Source: Treponema sp.
GTDB taxonomy: Bacteria > Spirochaetota > Spirochaetia > Treponematales > Treponemataceae
Direction: 5' to 3'
Assembly (NCBI GenBank): GCA_017464425.1
Contig: JAFUDX010000021.1
Span: forward strand, 57,297 to 121,296
DNA: 64,000 nucleotides
The translations under genes and the position numbers were made by a program. Of the stretch, positions 62,589 through 64,000 are shown piece after piece. A model generated the notes under the pieces. It was not told where the DNA came from, made no database searches, and was given only the letters and a program-made list of their open reading frames with translations. Each line of letters opens with the position of its first letter. Within the stretch, counting starts at the first letter, position 1.

Positions 62589-62626
62589 ATGATACCAATA
62601 AATATAGAGTTTGTCAATATTTATTG
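62589..62626 (-). promoter_or_regulatory. parA promoter and palindromic operator
   Basis: On the minus strand TTGACA (62612-62617) and TATCAT (62589-62594) are 17 bases apart. CAATAAATAT (62596-62605) and ATATTTATTG (62617-62626) form a 10-bp inverted repeat across the spacer and -35 box, suited to autoregulation by the RHH protein or ParA. Confidence 0.75.
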
Positions 62627-62723
62627 ATGATTTATATACCATCTCTATGCTCGATATATATGAAATATATACAAGAAAAATATAAAATCTATAATCAGGC
62701 TATAAATCTTATGTGTAAAATAT

Positions 62724-62758
62724 AGACGCGCGAGGATTGCCTTAGACGCGTCTTTTTT
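62724..62758 (+). terminator. terminator-like hairpin
   Basis: GACGCG pairs with CGCGTC across 14 bases, followed by TTTTTT. No plus-strand gene ends here, so it may insulate the partition region. Confidence 0.45.
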
Positions 62759-62881
62759 ATCTTTTTGACTGATTATTCGATTTTGGGGGTGGATCGATTC
62801 TAGAGGTGTTTTTGTGCGTCTGAGAGCATCTGTGAAAAAAAAGCAGTTTTTGTACGATATTGAAAATATATTGATGAATTC

Positions 62882-62945
62882 AATGAAAAATCAATAAAAA
62901 GTATATAAAACCGCTATAATAATTCAATAAATAGTATAGAAAATG
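62882..62945. repeat. AT-rich direct repeats, centromere candidate
   Basis: TCAATAAAAAGTATA and TCAATAAATAGTATA, each followed by a CTATA word, lie about 40 bases apart upstream of parA. Such repeats are typical of ParG-type partition sites. Confidence 0.5.
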
Positions 62946-62962
62946 CCTATATATCATTTAAA

Positions 62963-63100
62963 GGAATCAAAACTGTTACCAGAAAAAATACTGACAGCGG
63001 TGTGGGGTAGGGGAGTGAGATTTGTGGCGTTTGAAGCCTGTGTCTGAGCTCTGGGTGGAATCAATTCTGTTACCAAAATGACGGAATCAAAAGTGTTACC
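62963..63100 (-). repeat. second iteron array, inverted
   Basis: Three iterons in reverse orientation at 62963-62980, 63057-63074 and 63083-63100. A shared 14-bp word (CTCCCCTACCCCAC) is at 59773-59786 in the left array and inverted at 63002-63015 here. The rep/par region is thus bounded by inverted arrays. Confidence 0.85.
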
Positions 63101-63174
63101 AAACCGATGGCGAATATGCTGGTCGTCTGCGTGCTTCTAAAGAAACTAGCGAATTCTGCCGATAATAAAACGCT

Positions 63175-63366
63175 ATGGAAAACAAAACAGAAAGAACATT
63201 TTATAAAATTCGATATATTGGCGAAGAGTGCGATTATTTTGAGAAAGATAAAATTTATCTTTGTGTGGGGGAAGTTGTGGACGGTCCTCAGAAAGGCTCT
63301 CTTTTTGTGATAAATGAATTCGGCATCGATTACCTGTATAAAGCAGAATCTTTCGAGCGCGTTTAG
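63175..63366 (+). CDS. small hypothetical protein
   Basis: A 63-residue protein (TFYKIRYIGEECDYFEKDKI, then SLFVINEFGIDYLYKAESFE) with alternating strands and no signal peptide. No good ribosome binding site is seen. Coding appearance is good, but the function is unknown. Confidence 0.6.
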   Translation: MENKTERTFYKIRYIGEECDYFEKDKIYLCVGEVVDGPQKGSLFVINEFGIDYLYKAESFERV

Positions 63367-63408
63367 AATTTTCTTTCAAAATTTCAAAAGAAGATTTATA
63401 ATAGCAAT

Positions 63409-63894
63409 ATGGCTGATTTTTTTAATCTGATTTTAACACATACGCCGTGGTTTTGGCTTGCTGTTATGATTGTTTCAATTATCATTGAGGCTGCCACATT
63501 TTCTTTGACTACGGTGTGGGCGGCCATTTCTGCGTTTCTTATGGTTTTTCTATGCCAGACACCGCTTCCATTTCTTTGGCAGGTGCTTGTTTTTTTCCTT
63601 ATTACAATTGTTCTTTTGCTTTTTACCCGTCCGTTTGCCGTTAAGAGACTAAGAATCGGAACTGTTACCACAAATGTAAACACCCTGGAAGGTCAGGAAG
63701 TGCTTATCACCAAAAAAATCACGCAGTTTGAGAAGGGCGAAGCGAAAGCCTCAAACGGGGTGATTTGGACGGCAACGAGTGATGGCGAAGGGGAAATCCC
63801 AAAAGGTACTGTGTGCGTGGTTTCCCGTGTTGAGGGAAACACTTTGGTTATTGAAAAAAATAAAAAGACCTGCTATGAAATGTCAATTAGGTGA
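63409..63894 (+). CDS. NfeD-like membrane protein
   Basis: A 161-residue protein with about three membrane helices (residues 13-75) and a C-terminal OB-fold (VNTLEGQEVLITKKITQFEKG ... GTVCVVSRVEGNTLVI), as in NfeD proteins that work with SPFH/stomatin partners on membrane microdomains. No partner gene fits in the window. An iteron-like word at 63653-63670 lies within the coding sequence. Confidence 0.85.
   Translation: MADFFNLILTHTPWFWLAVMIVSIIIEAATFSLTTVWAAISAFLMVFLCQTPLPFLWQVLVFFLITIVLLLFTRPFAVKRLRIGTVTTNVNTLEGQEVLITKKITQFEKGEAKASNGVIWTATSDGEGEIPKGTVCVVSRVEGNTLVIEKNKKTCYEMSIR
63653..63670 (-). repeat. iteron-like word inside the NfeD-like gene
   Basis: GAATCGGAACTGTTACCA differs from the reverse iteron at two positions over 17 bases. 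It may be chance or a weak RepA site. Confidence 0.4.
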
Positions 63895-64000
63895 TAGAGA
63901 TTTAATTGCTTTTTCAGCAAGTTTTGAGACGTCAACGTCAGGAGGAAAAATAGGAACGTAATCAATATTGTTTTTGAGAACAGTGAAGACAACATTGAGG
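63883..64000 (-). CDS. 3' end of an unknown minus-strand gene
   Basis: The minus-strand frame is open from the right edge to a TGA at 63883-63885, giving a tail FTVLKNNIDYVPIFPPDVDV followed by SKLAEKAIKSLSPN. It overlaps the NfeD-like 3' end by 12 bases. The coding look is fair, but the family is not recognisable. Confidence 0.5.
   Translation of the reverse strand, partial: LNVVFTVLKNNIDYVPIFPPDVDVSKLAEKAIKSLSPN

Overview
The window looks like a piece of a host-associated Treponema-type spirochaete genome. This is inferred from gene content: many lipoproteins with InlB/Listeria-Bacteroides repeats, several AAA-ATPase-like/PD-(D/E)XK proteins, hexokinase, desulfoferrodoxin, CHASE2-cyclase and FecR-like genes, and an anaerobic cobalamin pathway. 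No rRNA is present, so the genus stays an inference. Most coding sequence is on the minus strand, pointing away from a plasmid-type replication origin at 59.7-63.1 kb.

Region by region. 0-6.5 kb: the start of an NrdI-like gene, a Vat-like acetyltransferase, a coiled protein, and a three-gene operon of secreted repeat proteins with a strong promoter and a structured leader. 6.8-12.2 kb: an MBL-rubredoxin fusion, a Fic protein under a palindromic promoter, a frameshifted bacterioferritin, a DUF3791/DUF3990 unit, and TetR and LuxR regulators. 12.2-15.6 kb: cobJ and cbiG with two toxin-antitoxin pairs in one apparent operon. 15.6-21.9 kb: a CHASE2 adenylate cyclase, a FecR-like protein and two related envelope proteins with transglutaminase-like cores. 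21.9-34 kb: an accessory region with ATPase/nuclease proteins (one deleted), a collagen-like lipoprotein, a very large lipoprotein switched off at a G8 tract, and an internally deleted insertion sequence with an intact 10-bp target duplication.

34-59.5 kb is mixed core and cobalamin territory: TcdA, riboflavin synthase beside a CbiJ-CbiE-CbiT fusion, an ATP-grasp enzyme, hexokinase, an AddA-type helicase-nuclease, a GGDEF/EAL protein and a beta-helix lipoprotein. A cobalamin riboswitch controls a four-gene operon (lipid-anchored CbiK, NEAT-like protein, BtuF, BtuC). Desulfoferrodoxin, a deleted chemoreceptor, CstA and a BtuD-CobQ fusion follow. The uptake and synthesis genes together suggest cobalt/corrinoid import feeding an anaerobic B12 pathway spread over four loci.

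59.6-64 kb: tRNA-Val(GAC), eight iterons with two DnaA boxes and an AT-rich stretch, RepA (RepA_C family), a small RHH-like partition protein, ParA, and a second iteron array in the opposite orientation, followed by a small protein and an NfeD-like membrane protein. A plasmid-type origin next to tRNA and biosynthetic genes makes a chromid, an integrated plasmid or an origin replacement the main question. A second theme is switching or decay by short repeats: a G8 tract, two heptanucleotide repeats, and palindromic or word-like elements lying inside signal peptides and coding regions.
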